Part shown: piece after piece, positions 47,701-53,548 of the stretch | How positions within the stretch are numbered: position 1 is the first letter of the stretch | How the letters are laid out: each line of letters starts with the position of its first letter | Assembly: GCA_963832945.1 (NCBI GenBank) | Contig: CAWHVV010000007.1 | Location: 651,432-715,431 of the forward strand | Direction: 5' to 3' | Source of the DNA: JAFEDN01 sp963832945 | GTDB taxonomy: Bacteria; Pseudomonadota; Gammaproteobacteria; Coxiellales; Coxiellaceae | DNA length: 64,000 bases | Program-made: the position numbers and the translations under genes | Notes under the pieces: model-generated | Databases searched by the model: none | What the model was told of the DNA's origin: nothing | What the model saw: the letters and a program-made list of their open reading frames with translations, nothing else

Positions 47701-49112
47701 ACCGGCCCTTTCGGAGTCGGTTCATAAGCTACCACCCGACCTTGCGGGGAAATGGTATAGCGCAGATAATCGCGCTCGTCGGCGAAATTGCTGGAACCAT
47801 TTAAGCGCCGCTCATAAACGGTATAAGTGATCACCGGCGTTTTACTGTCGGGTAAACTGACCTGGGTGGATTGCAGCAAGGGCCGGTTTTGGCCGTTATC
47901 GTAAACATAATCCGTCTGTTGGGCATCAGGGCGCACATGTCGCGTCAACAAACCAAAAGGCGAACTGTAAACGAAACTTTCCATACCCTGGTTGGGGCGA
48001 GTGATTTTTTGAATTTGTCCTGCGGTGGCGTATTCGTATTGCGTAGTTTCTTTGGAAAGCGGCCCGTCCGTGTAACTGACATATTGATCCTTTCGAATCA
48101 ACCGGGATTGGCCGTCCAGGAAAAAATCCGCCATCCAGGCGCTTCTCACTTCTACACCGACTTTTCCCGAAGAATAAGTAAAATCCGTTCTACATTGACC
48201 GTCAGCCGCCGGTAAATAAAGGGTCTGCACCCGGTAACTCAGAACGCTATTTTGTGAAAAGCTCACAAAATCGATCGTTAATTGTGTACCGTCGTCTTGC
48301 TGGATGCTCTTTAACAGCGGCGAATTGACGGAAGAATAAACGTATTGAGTTTGATAAACCGCCGTTAAATCCTGGCCGTTGAGAGAAGCATGGGATGTGA
48401 TTAATAAACCGTTCTTATCAAAATCATAAGATTGGATATAAGAACCGTAATCCTGACCGGGCTTTTTCACACGGATTCTATCCAAACGTCCACCGTCAGA
48501 TTTTGAGTTGGTGTCGAGCCAGTATTCAATTCCGGAAGGCCCGCTGATGTATTGTAATGTTCCTTTGACAGGATCGATGTAATTGAAAGTGGTGACATTG
48601 CCCCAGGCGTCGCGGCGTTCCTCAATTTTTCCATATTTGTTATAACGCTCGCAGCCCTGGGTTCCCGGATGATACCAAAACCACTGGTAATTTTGATCAT
48701 CATAAACAAGATAAGGCGTGCCGTTCATTAAACCCGAGGCAAAATACATTTTCTGCGATGACGAGCCGGAATAAAAAGTGTAAGGAGTTTCGTGCCCGTC
48801 TGCTTCGGTGAAAATAATTTGTTTGGCGTCGGCTGTATCCGGTGGTACAAAACTTTTGAGAGGAAGTTGCCATGCCGAAGCGGTGGGCGATTGGCTGTTA
48901 TAGCAATACCCCAAAATCACCGCTTCTTTAAATTCCGGGAATACCAAGGCCCTGTCGGCCACCGCCAGATTGAAACTGGCGATGTTATAAAATACCCGGA
49001 CTTTTCCCTGCCCCAGGGGCCCTGCCGGAATGATATCGCCGATTTGTCTTAATGAAGAATAAGATGCGCCTTTGCCGCCGCCGGTGATTAAATGGAAGGG
49101 ATAATTTTTCAT
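35772..49112 (-). CDS. Giant RHS/YD-repeat polymorphic toxin with ADP-ribosyltransferase-like tip
   Basis: 4446 residues from ATG 49112, preceded by GAGGAG and overlapping the stop of the LRR gene as ATGA; the longer upstream frame is only the antiparallel shadow of that gene. Order: RHS/YD repeats from ~350 to ~2500 (YDALERETN, YDKLSQKIRYTD type), a beta-rich non-YD insert at ~2530-3020, more YD repeats with core RHS to ~3700, LysM at ~3735-3800 (RYTVKPGDTFASIAQ), Ala-rich hydrophobic helices ~3830-3890, a pretoxin-like segment (SGWERTLSGLNSASFF), and a C-terminal tip ~4290-4446. The tip (LYHSVTSAKNGQSVLSGIDI, NRFGQGMYLSAQPETTLLEL, GANYVIFNNFENI) reads like an ART-fold toxin. RHS cages enclose and deliver such tips. 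GC-richer than the flanks, suggesting transfer. No signal peptide seen. Confidence 0.85.
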   Translation of the reverse strand: MKNYPFHLITGGGKGASYSSLRQIGDIIPAGPLGQGKVRVFYNIASFNLAVADRALVFPEFKEAVILGYCYNSQSPTASAWQLPLKSFVPPDTADAKQIIFTEADGHETPYTFYSGSSSQKMYFASGLMNGTPYLVYDDQNYQWFWYHPGTQGCERYNKYGKIEERRDAWGNVTTFNYIDPVKGTLQYISGPSGIEYWLDTNSKSDGGRLDRIRVKKPGQDYGSYIQSYDFDKNGLLITSHASLNGQDLTAVYQTQYVYSSVNSPLLKSIQQDDGTQLTIDFVSFSQNSVLSYRVQTLYLPAADGQCRTDFTYSSGKVGVEVRSAWMADFFLDGQSRLIRKDQYVSYTDGPLSKETTQYEYATAGQIQKITRPNQGMESFVYSSPFGLLTRHVRPDAQQTDYVYDNGQNRPLLQSTQVSLPDSKTPVITYTVYERRLNGSSNFADERDYLRYTISPQGRVVAYEPTPKGPVQFRRVYWSALFDSKDIPQAPSFQQMENWKNQQNPQQIMLTEYAYNTQGLEAQKIRYTSVDEKGNGVRDSAMSQTNRFWDIFGQCTDQEKTLERDDKDNILSTAQTDRRLDGLERVTSSIDACDNTTLTQYSVNDEKNYSGVYALTVTQPNLRLEKTLLDGQGDAIYQIVSVPKGNGYSSPQVTHWNRDIGGRPVVINNPDGSTHYQSFYLDNNLGLGISTTGLVTEYLVDRVHNFKCEIHYKNLIDVSQLDTHQMPGYATKSLIKPDSADRYHYRFYDNSHRLRFEVDAKNQATETRYDTLDREIATILYKDPLTDAQMQALKFGQLIELTPDLSRDRCTSTYYDNDNIKIGEIDPDGWVTEYRIDNGSRISQKTGYSTPNRTATRSTDFNIMRPESNPGQDAQTYYFYNARGQVIYSVNPEAFLTANLFYASEKIFQKLLYYNKVSTDWLKNPISPPPLPSPHSEDFLTDHHYDALERETNVVTSDGAGRATQYTNMGQICLKRRYDARKSNINGNLDPDQTRTVQTRYDGWEHPVQYANEFISQQMAEIQADEKLTPDQKQQQIEALWQNSTLRDQYDDVTGLKLKSTDTLNRTTIFYYDTERRAVLNITPLGVARQKFYNSFQETITQRQYFNSISADNLAPLNGGFITDSVSRLLVENGSKDIIEEWDYDKLSQKIRYTDPEQYIFSYQWSRFGEIIQEQKPLDKTRILTMQHTFNNRSQEIKTVRISDSNEMLIFQQKYENLYGKLTDQIDEAGALTQQDYDRVANLAMVIDALGITSHRCTFDARQRLLTDRDPEDQTTQLIYNQSQRTTRTQPPITGTQIEEETNVFVEQVRRTDGMNETQTWKHMPFGLIVQSTNELGLITQDQYDSEKQHLFHVDPIGVKTAWSYNLDSYLIQQDQQSQEFPHLITTYTPDTFGRVIAEVNPRSIHSLQSFNQRSLMTGKIRDTASSGLMLTESWAYNGFGTKISSSQGDDKNGAQYVVSFQQDGFNRSTGKIIDPEGSQALRLTTRSTLDKVGEVSRHYDALNRPTYLFRDALRHKRFGIDANGGVIEFQYNDLELKSMSRVYATALTATELAGITDDTTLEQIENLVAAKISNQDTLNYYFYDANKREQFKISINQDPDLGSPQGLVVETAYNGASRKAWIRTYSQTVNVSGITTWKTPGVVALMAQHTDPDDRYQFYLTDGAGQERFTWDACGVLSESRFDELGRVITRIQYAALVNPKTVSEMNLEEMTTYVAENIADPSQDQVRCSVFNVFNKADFVVKTSLGTACSVKQYVHDEVGNKTSEICYQNPMTFKDYNSLKKQLLELKPGKEDRVTYQSFDNGNRRVETTDELGHSESYQRDALDNITRRTDRSGQVWLKTYDKAKRLTTELTPEFTFLSVTQSDESLQVSSQKRSVKTVNEYDGVNNLVKKTVDAEGDQARVATTSFSINNQEQSITVPNGEVDDPSQTAQLTVRPVTRKNLVKTTVFNVKLKKSVQIDEQNAMKFWVYDSLGRVRFEVSALGYVVGYQRNNFKEVVLKAEYATPLNINLDTYAASGIPLSVVLSNLKESAQDRYTFYDRNLSGDAVSTITGITKPSPGATIKDLKGVLFYYYPPTQSTGIFYSQVNRQYDSLRRPALISKLISVTPEVWSQKYQWFDGQNNLVASAEAVQATPDSKVSFRVKRTFYSSFNQKMQSTDYAGYFDINPGAMTLEQLDSFLSTNVSPQDRTRRYTYDLRGSKVFITRVNVERDSLTLGTGNVPGFSRTRMDLTESMTYDSRGLKTLVTHEYSSGQTPPQTCTYYNEIGLPIAETGVTFTTQDAKNQTIRITPLVYYDINAHGQRVRKTAFLHGASSPMINPDVFPAPLTPDEKNDAIEILLMDNRGKESAKQNANHVLESKTYTPIGELARSYQRLTNYGESVHVDEKRQSYDLLNRPVLIDSRRDNATQQLTDFQHNAFGETTADGPGELKHELKTTPSKLKSTPARSTSQWPVYRDYDNAGRLTSTNDQKSPMVHFYDLSGAETAVLTSATMDLSVVTAADWPGLLQKAYSDIENTQTPRDPLGRAMAQILPAYMAGSASQPQFIPLEFLAGNLYPELGKTNLSWAASSMLNADPVFWIYPAGQEGQKAELKITMDSTSSRAGVDVSAEQTGIYDMQINYFLIDPSTGKPGSTLLYFAYGRVNFATDNNDKTTVIVPNVKNDHVLLLTGAVTNITAIDLMDEGGELVKRYPVQTTGVYQRSVDLDGIVSGRYQAKPVNGSGVVGQPTPVFTINTSIAPTEEDVLSREIPATAQLLFTTEQAATLVLWDSLPLDFQKTPVQLQCDYVDDTDQPQSLNVTVDPSDSKVNFDERVSQVKTMSLSLLISKDEVVPLYLNDVPVKSVNPSVKSKKTRKSDDWFEIKEHKIEIEEEIDDFILLSRKPTLKAQTVNFAPHRILYLRGSAMKDLKDPPLIQFKDVSQNLQAAWRDMQSLGVTIEGLVLNVTSLPAGNYPFILPHGDQSHPYVFTINLGAQVFDASMAPPESKLSSKAQPSQRRRQFYLDVFDNKVAIVNTLNQMTSYEFNDLNQQTLQKDPPVLAVEADGLEIPTFQGVTYTRRNVDGIEIGSTQPAGNSEGIVRNEQNRVVAIYQGDGLCYRRYVRDGFGREVTTYDPRGLATQRVFDPKGNIVQQTLPNNDPQNDLGRPLTTVLDYDEKDQRVRQQDPAGYITRWLHDINGNVSVTVRPKGGRITTQWDRNHQKLFELLPNGASQRWTPDPVLGYFSVMARYADLGGAQFTYAYDYKLQVTSRSSIGGNRGQNALLVGSYNSDKALTIYQLNTSYPTPGQNLRFIFDAGRLIEVDDYAQSYQTIMDYDSEDRLVMKKVSTLGISSSSVRQFTSTLDALGRETNFFDTMLTGITQYDRNGNRRRRIAQVKQGRTTIQSDDNVYLYDAADRPTSVDCGWKGKTVMLTKPSSIFITYSQGLRWQEVTQSGVRNISYWSDGNIAQIRDTDGSLTTHHYHPAGYRSFTQKVGTPDDKDETTTMLCDADLFQTAQTSSNKDGTDQTGLAPDAYDLIVSQSTVHHPSDGSDDVSYGLSFYNVVFEDSYEQSLIQGWTSDKYGQVYTQSQAYYNANGAMQGKVGADDSDPDDDDDKSGGKLSVYFLTSYDGTVFEKIQFPTDTSKIDDFGNEFDYYFYDIHNNYLSSYTVKQMPQSVLGEGPKLLGGGMKLRFEGIRNSGRYGHFNLGNPYHELKVVQPVKAYAQHVHSTRDHYSQRRYRGGNYGNYNDEGEFVAPITKVDEWNTPDRYTVKPGDTFASIAQSQYGDGGFGPQIAEKNGYGLEATQPSVCDVLTLPPYVPMRNKSNNVPTDIQLHDIIYGNLYPYLKFKQPPRHKHSCVQTLIMVAISVVATIAASAMFPPAAPGLALVAHSLLVAVTAAAIDAGAQAVAVGIGVLKQFSIQSIIETGLAAGAFFGMSVAFKDSGEFLKLVSQAAAAGASDLSSQLIEIATGLRRRLDIRQTLFSMATCLVDTPLNEHLPLHIPRSKTGDLIINALMDDFADAYANAYLGSAIMGGKPNLEDALGQALGSFIGTQTGNWLQSNIKPIDLGGVEHGATSDSASMDYHRSLQDAKGQISYQSGEDKSGVFDLAWSDYATDFTDPGAKSTGTAQAPKSVAAKSDPSVAPPNNYVTVSDAINKQFQLGLLLNEQKFLNDNFPGMTLPGIAPASTPTVSSSLAQWIYGNQGNWMGKSALFMLQAAEGGLGKLHSYLLSTAEMNPLVSGTNALWGTDILQNNRPLSGWERTLSGLNSASFFMGEVMGPVSKGLDMFSGELSSLWGKGFGIFRGDSSTLDLYHSVTSAKNGQSVLSGIDISQSSVDNRFGQGMYLSAQPETTLLELQHYGRNATNTIRYNFNLNTTNLLDLTDPIIADVWNYSGGKITNDIRLIGLRAQESGYNVIRYNSERGPGANYVIFNNFENILTPQMIVPAPRIVTPAFEPSLTPSFQN

Positions 49113-52100
49113 GGACAACTCCTCGTATAGTCCGACTGAGACATAGAATAACCAGGACCATTTTGACTTCTTCTCTGCTGCGAAGAAATACCGGAAAATA
49201 AACCGGAATGACTGGAAGCCGGATTCAACCACTGCGCCACTCGATAACCGGCAACGGCCCCCAGCAACATTCCCGGCAATCCTCCCAGCACACTGCCCAC
49301 AAACGCCATTAATCCCGCCACAAAATGAGAGGAATCGCCGGCGTTCGTTGACGACAATCCCAGAAGGACAATCAACACCAGCCAGGAAGCCGATGGCGGA
49401 TGCAGTGCAGCGGAATTCGATGGGGCTTCTCCCCGAAAAAGTGGGCATCCGCTGATGCCTGAGTCCAGTGGTTTCGAATCATACCCACTCATGCTCAAAT
49501 TGGTGGAGGTGATATTCGTACTGACCATGACTTCACAGATCGCATACCCACCCAAACTGGTTAACGCATTGTCATTTTCCCAAATCACTTGCCGTAGCGC
49601 CGTCGTGGCAGACGCCTGATTGCGAATAGCGCGTTCGACATCCACATTTTCTTTCAGTAAGTTCAATGTCTGCGCCAAATTAGGCACGCGGGTGATCAAG
49701 TTTTCAGCCAGGCTCACAGCCGCCTCATCCCCCAAAGTATTTTCACTGATATCTAATTGCTCCAGGGAGGAATTCGCTAGCGAGGGCCAGACGGATATCA
49801 CACTTTGAGCAGAGATACCGGTGTCGCGTAAATTCAAATTGCGCAATGCCGTATGGTTGAGGAGCTTTTGCAGTGGCGCGGAAATATCACTTACAAAACG
49901 ATTACCCTGTAAATCCAGATCAGTCAAAGTGGTGTTGGCAAAATAAGGCAATAGAACGGCTGCTCCCACGGTAGTCATACCGGTATGACTTAAATCCAAC
50001 TGTGTGAGGGAAAAATTTTCACCGGGTATTTGATTCAGTACAGTGACAGAATCGCCTAAATTCACTCGCGCGATGGACAGAGAACGCAAACGGGAACCCG
50101 CTAAAGAAGCCGTCAAATTTTCAAATCCGGTGATACTGAATGGATTTCCTGCCAGCAACAAACTCTGGAGGGATATATTGGCAGTTAAGGCATGTGCCAA
50201 AGGGAGCAGCGCCGAATCGGTGATGCCGTTATCATTCAGATTTAAATCCATCAGACCGGTTCTATTGAGCAGATCGGCAATCGTTTTTAACCCCTGGCCG
50301 ATCCGGTTCCCTGCCCAACTGAGCGTTTGCAATAGGGAACCGGTTATTCCTGTGAATAGACTGATGGCTAGCGAATCACTGATTCCACAATAATCCATGA
50401 TTAAAGTTCGTAATGAACTATTGCGCAAACCTGCAATGAAATTGTTTAGAACGCCGCCGCGTAAATCCGCGCCGGAGAGTTGAAGCGTCTGCAAGGTGGT
50501 ACGGTTTAAATGAAAAGCATTGATATCGCCAAAGGTCAATGCATTATAGCTCAAGTCCAAATCAGTGAGACTTTGAGAGGCATTTTGCAGTCCGTTTAAA
50601 GTAAATCCGGTCAGTGGGTTATCGGCCAGTGTCAAACTGTTTAAAGAAGTCATACTGGGAAGGGCCTCTATCAGGGGATAGGCAACCTGGTCCGTTGATC
50701 CCGATCGGGACAATCCTAAATATCGAATTTGAGAATTGTTATAAAGTCCGGCGAAAAAACGCATTGTGTTTTGTGCTGTTAATTGCAGACCACTTAAATC
50801 CAACGCGCCAATGGAAGATAATGGCAGATAATCCGCCAACACTTCTAAATAAACGGGATCAACCGGTAAAATATCGGTTGTGGGGCGCGATAAATTTAAA
50901 GTCGATACCGAATTAAAATCCGTGGTATTAAGTAAAGAAATCACATTATGCCATTCCTGCAATGGCCAAGTCGTCCAGTTTTGTCTGGAAAAATCCCAGG
51001 TGGTGAATGGGCCGTGCTGTTGTATTGAAATGAGCCTGGAATAGATTTCATCCCCACTGCGCATGGATGATGTCAGCGCATTAACACAATCCTGCCCCTC
51101 CAGGGTATAGTTATCTCTGGGTCTGTAATCCACAAATTCCCAATCGCAGGGAGTGCACCCATAGTTGCCCACTTTGGAATACGCCCAGGTTTTCCCTTCG
51201 CTCTGACATTGTTGTTGGTCCTGTAAAAAACGAATCAGGCCCATGATCCTGGTCACCAACAGCGCCCAAAGCCGCAACCGGATAAATAACTGCACGGGAG
51301 TCACTAAAAAATATCCCATAAAATGAGCCAGGATATTTTTGGAATGGCCACTGGCCCATAATTGGTAATGGATAAAAGGATTTTTTTTAGCGATATCCCT
51401 TAATTGTTTAGCTGCAAATTCACCCATTTTATCGTCTCGCCGCCAATAAGCGATCTCTGCCAACGCCTGAATAGCCAGCCATCGAGCGAAATAAGAACGA
51501 TAACGAACGGATGTGATTATTTTTTCTAATTTCTCGCGGGTATCTATGTCCAAATCGGGATCAGTATGTATCTCTAAAAGGCGGCTTAAGTCACCGTCAT
51601 CTTTTAACAGTTCCTGGTAGTCGTTCTTGATTTCGTTATTTATCACGACTACGTCTGCATATTTAATATCTTCCTTCCGCTCTTGGTAATTTTTTTGAAT
51701 TAAGTAGTTTTTCCATCGATACAACTGCCAATAATAAGTCGTCAAGTAAGGAAAGCTTTGGATAAAATCCTCCTTAAATCGAGTAAAAAAAGAACGTAGT
51801 TCTTTGGAATCCATTTGATAAAAAATGGGCGTTTGACGTGGGCGAGAAGTAGCGGTGAATAAAACTCCCGACAATAAAGCTGATGTCACGACCCCTGTCC
51901 AGGGCCAATAATTCCAACGGTGGATGGAAGCGATATCTCCCCCTAAATTCGAGGCCAGGGATGCATTTTCGTAATGATAATTTTGCGGCAATCCCAGAAG
52001 CAAATCCCGCAAAGACATTTGATAACGATTTTGTGGATTGAGCCAATAATTGTAGTTGTCAAATCCCCAAATGCCTAAAAATAGCAAGGGATAAAGTACC

Positions 52101-52345
52101 CGGGTGACCGCTTCTATACCATCAAACGCTCTTTTGACTAACAATTCTTTCGAGGTGGGAAGTTGCTCCAGGTTTCTTTCTCTTTTCCGCACAAGCCATT
52201 GCATGGTGGACTGTAAGGGAGGGATATCATGACTGAGCCAGCGCGGCAAGTAGCTTTGGAATAATAAAAAAAATGATGATGGTTTTGGAATCTCATCGTT
52301 ATTATAAGTGCTATTAATGGCGACATAATTTTGAGGCCTTTGCAT
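49109..52345 (-). CDS. Leucine-rich-repeat membrane protein coupled to the RHS toxin
   Basis: 1078 residues from ATG 52345 (AGGAGAGGAAG 5 nt upstream). A longer frame to 52483 runs into a palindrome and is not used. Two hydrophobic segments near residues 80-95 and 145-168, an amphipathic helical region, then ~15 LRRs of ribonuclease-inhibitor type at ~465-900 (LDLSYNALTFGD, LNLNDNGITDSALLPLAHAL, LDISENTLGDEAAVSLAENL). A hydrophobic Gly/Ala-rich C-terminal segment lies at ~980-1020 (VLGGLPGMLLGAVAGYRVA). Its stop overlaps the RHS start (ATGA), so the two are translated as a coupled pair. It could be a receptor-binding, chaperone or anchoring partner of the toxin; none of these is established. 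Confidence 0.75.
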   Translation of the reverse strand: MQRPQNYVAINSTYNNDEIPKPSSFFLLFQSYLPRWLSHDIPPLQSTMQWLVRKRERNLEQLPTSKELLVKRAFDGIEAVTRVLYPLLFLGIWGFDNYNYWLNPQNRYQMSLRDLLLGLPQNYHYENASLASNLGGDIASIHRWNYWPWTGVVTSALLSGVLFTATSRPRQTPIFYQMDSKELRSFFTRFKEDFIQSFPYLTTYYWQLYRWKNYLIQKNYQERKEDIKYADVVVINNEIKNDYQELLKDDGDLSRLLEIHTDPDLDIDTREKLEKIITSVRYRSYFARWLAIQALAEIAYWRRDDKMGEFAAKQLRDIAKKNPFIHYQLWASGHSKNILAHFMGYFLVTPVQLFIRLRLWALLVTRIMGLIRFLQDQQQCQSEGKTWAYSKVGNYGCTPCDWEFVDYRPRDNYTLEGQDCVNALTSSMRSGDEIYSRLISIQQHGPFTTWDFSRQNWTTWPLQEWHNVISLLNTTDFNSVSTLNLSRPTTDILPVDPVYLEVLADYLPLSSIGALDLSGLQLTAQNTMRFFAGLYNNSQIRYLGLSRSGSTDQVAYPLIEALPSMTSLNSLTLADNPLTGFTLNGLQNASQSLTDLDLSYNALTFGDINAFHLNRTTLQTLQLSGADLRGGVLNNFIAGLRNSSLRTLIMDYCGISDSLAISLFTGITGSLLQTLSWAGNRIGQGLKTIADLLNRTGLMDLNLNDNGITDSALLPLAHALTANISLQSLLLAGNPFSITGFENLTASLAGSRLRSLSIARVNLGDSVTVLNQIPGENFSLTQLDLSHTGMTTVGAAVLLPYFANTTLTDLDLQGNRFVSDISAPLQKLLNHTALRNLNLRDTGISAQSVISVWPSLANSSLEQLDISENTLGDEAAVSLAENLITRVPNLAQTLNLLKENVDVERAIRNQASATTALRQVIWENDNALTSLGGYAICEVMVSTNITSTNLSMSGYDSKPLDSGISGCPLFRGEAPSNSAALHPPSASWLVLIVLLGLSSTNAGDSSHFVAGLMAFVGSVLGGLPGMLLGAVAGYRVAQWLNPASSHSGLFSGISSQQRRSQNGPGYSMSQSDYTRSCP

Positions 52346-52380
52346 CACTTCCTCTCCTTGTTTAATAGCTGGTTGTCCTA

Positions 52381-52561
52381 AGGACCCTCGCATAAATAAC
52401 TTTGACAATTGGCATCTTATCCAGGGCTCATCTTTAAATGATTTTATTCTCGAAAAAACGCTTACATAGCCTGCTATGCGCACATTTTTTCGAGAATAAA
52501 ATCATTTAAATCTGAACCCTGTCTAAGCGCCAATTGTCAAAGTTATTTATGCGAGGGTCCT
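52381..52561. repeat. 181-bp palindrome in the leader of the LRR-RHS operon
   Basis: The arms begin AGGACCCTCGCATAAATAAC at 52381 and end in the complementary sequence at 52561, pairing through TTGACAATTGGC and ATGATTTTATTCTCGAAAAAA; the loop is CATAGCCTGCTATG. Pairing covers about 85 bp per side with a few mismatched bases. It lies 35 bp upstream of the LRR start codon, so if transcribed it would be a very long hairpin in the 5' leader. 52562-52836 is non-coding. Confidence 0.75.
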
Positions 52562-52836
52562 AAAAATTTCTTTAATAAAAAAGCATGTTCTAACAAAGTG
52601 CTGGATTTGTCCAGGGTTTTTTAAAAAAATTCTTGTAAGAAATTAATAATGCTTTAATGAAAATTAAACCTGTTTTTCGTGCAAAAAACTCAAAAGTTTA
52701 ATCAGCGTTATTTCCTCCAATTAAGGTGGGAGACCCTTCTTCTAAAAAACCACACAAGTGAAACAGCGGTTTCAAGGGTGTTCCCGTTATACCAAAGGGA
52801 ATCATTGATAAAGATCCAAAATCCATAATGCAACCT

Positions 52837-53049
52837 TTAATCTTGTTTTTTTTTCAATGCGTTTAAAGCAGCCTTCACTTTGAGCAAAACCTTGGCGCTC
52901 ACCAAATCCTGATGTTCAATTCTACTAATGTAGGCTTGAGTAACATTCATAGCATCAGCAAGCTCCTCTTGAGTGACTTTAGCTTGAATCCGAGCTAAGA
53001 CAACTGGATTATCTACGTAATTTTCAAGTTGAAACGGTAATTCACTCAT
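52837..53049 (-). CDS. Short XRE regulator, duplicate of the one at 28206
   Basis: 70 residues with the same helix-turn-helix (TQEELADAMNVTQAYISRIE) and the same C-terminus as the 111-residue gene at 28206-28541, but lacking its N-terminal half. DNA identity extends past the stop into the non-coding TCCAAAATCCATAATGC downstream. It overlaps the HigA-like gene by 4 bp, so it is translated as the third member of that cassette. Confidence 0.65.
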   Translation of the reverse strand: MSELPFQLENYVDNPVVLARIQAKVTQEELADAMNVTQAYISRIEHQDLVSAKVLLKVKAALNALKKKQD

Positions 53050-53369
53050 ACTTGCAAAGGCTCCACAGTCAATCGAAAACCTAAGGCATGCATAATTGCG
53101 TCCAGGATTTGAAAAGTTGGATTACCTTTGCCGGATAATGCACGATATAAATTTTGAAGATTTAAACGCGTTTTTTTTGCTAATTTAGATAGACCGCCAC
53201 GAGCTTCCGCAATATTGCGTAAAGCAACCAAAAAGATCTCGCTATCGCCATCCTCCTCAAATTCTTCTAAAGCAACTTTCAAATAGGCAAAAGCCTCTTC
53301 AGGATCACCTAATGACTCAATTAGACGTTCGTGAAAATCGCCAGTATTTTTTTCTATCAAGTTTGTCAT
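53046..53369 (-). CDS. HigA-like antitoxin (HI1420 type)
   Basis: 107 residues ending in an XRE-type helix-turn-helix: GGLSKLAKKTRLNLQNLYRA followed by LSGKGNPTFQILDAIMHALG, the hallmark of addiction-module antidotes of the HI1420 family. The N-terminus (EAFAYLKVALEEFEEDGD) is the usual acidic toxin-binding part. Its start overlaps the toxin remnant by 4 bp. As the toxin is damaged, it may now be an orphan regulator. Confidence 0.8.
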   Translation of the reverse strand: MTNLIEKNTGDFHERLIESLGDPEEAFAYLKVALEEFEEDGDSEIFLVALRNIAEARGGLSKLAKKTRLNLQNLYRALSGKGNPTFQILDAIMHALGFRLTVEPLQV

Positions 53370-53548
53370 AATTTCACCCTTTTTTTAAATTCATGCCAAT
53401 ACTGCTGCGCCAATTGTATATCTTTAACTTGTGTAATGGAGTCGTTAATCTCTCCAAAATAAACTCGATACCCTGCTCCGAATTGGAATCGCATTTCAAA
53501 CACTCCTTCGCCTACCGGCTTAAAATCGCCATAATTTCCCAAAGCCAC
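53366..53548 (-). pseudogene. HigB-like toxin (HI1419 type), damaged
   Basis: The reading GNYGDFKPVGEGVFEMRFQF then GAGYRVYF is the core of RelE/HigB toxins of the phage Gp49/HI1419 type. Homology begins farther upstream, at RRARIIRRLERVAL (to ~53585), inside the tail of the integrase gene, and everything before that is lost. After RVYF the conserved strand with GGDKSSQ is also missing (INDSITQVKDIQ instead). With both ends of the ribosome-dependent RNase fold gone it should be inactive. Confidence 0.65.

Noticed and set aside
36211..48709. Many ORFs of 60-128 codons within the RHS gene in other frames
   Set aside because: They are shadows of the GC-richer RHS coding sequence.
49113..49448. 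N-terminal extension of the RHS frame
   Set aside because: It is an overlapping frame within the LRR gene and lacks a ribosome site; ATG 49112 has GAGGAG and the ATGA overlap.
52346..52483. N-terminal extension of the LRR frame
   Set aside because: It runs through the palindrome; ATG 52345 has a strong ribosome site.
52601..52622. CTGGA/TCCAG hairpin followed by six T
   Set aside because: Looks like a terminator on the plus strand, but no plus-strand gene leads into it and the stem is only 5 bp.
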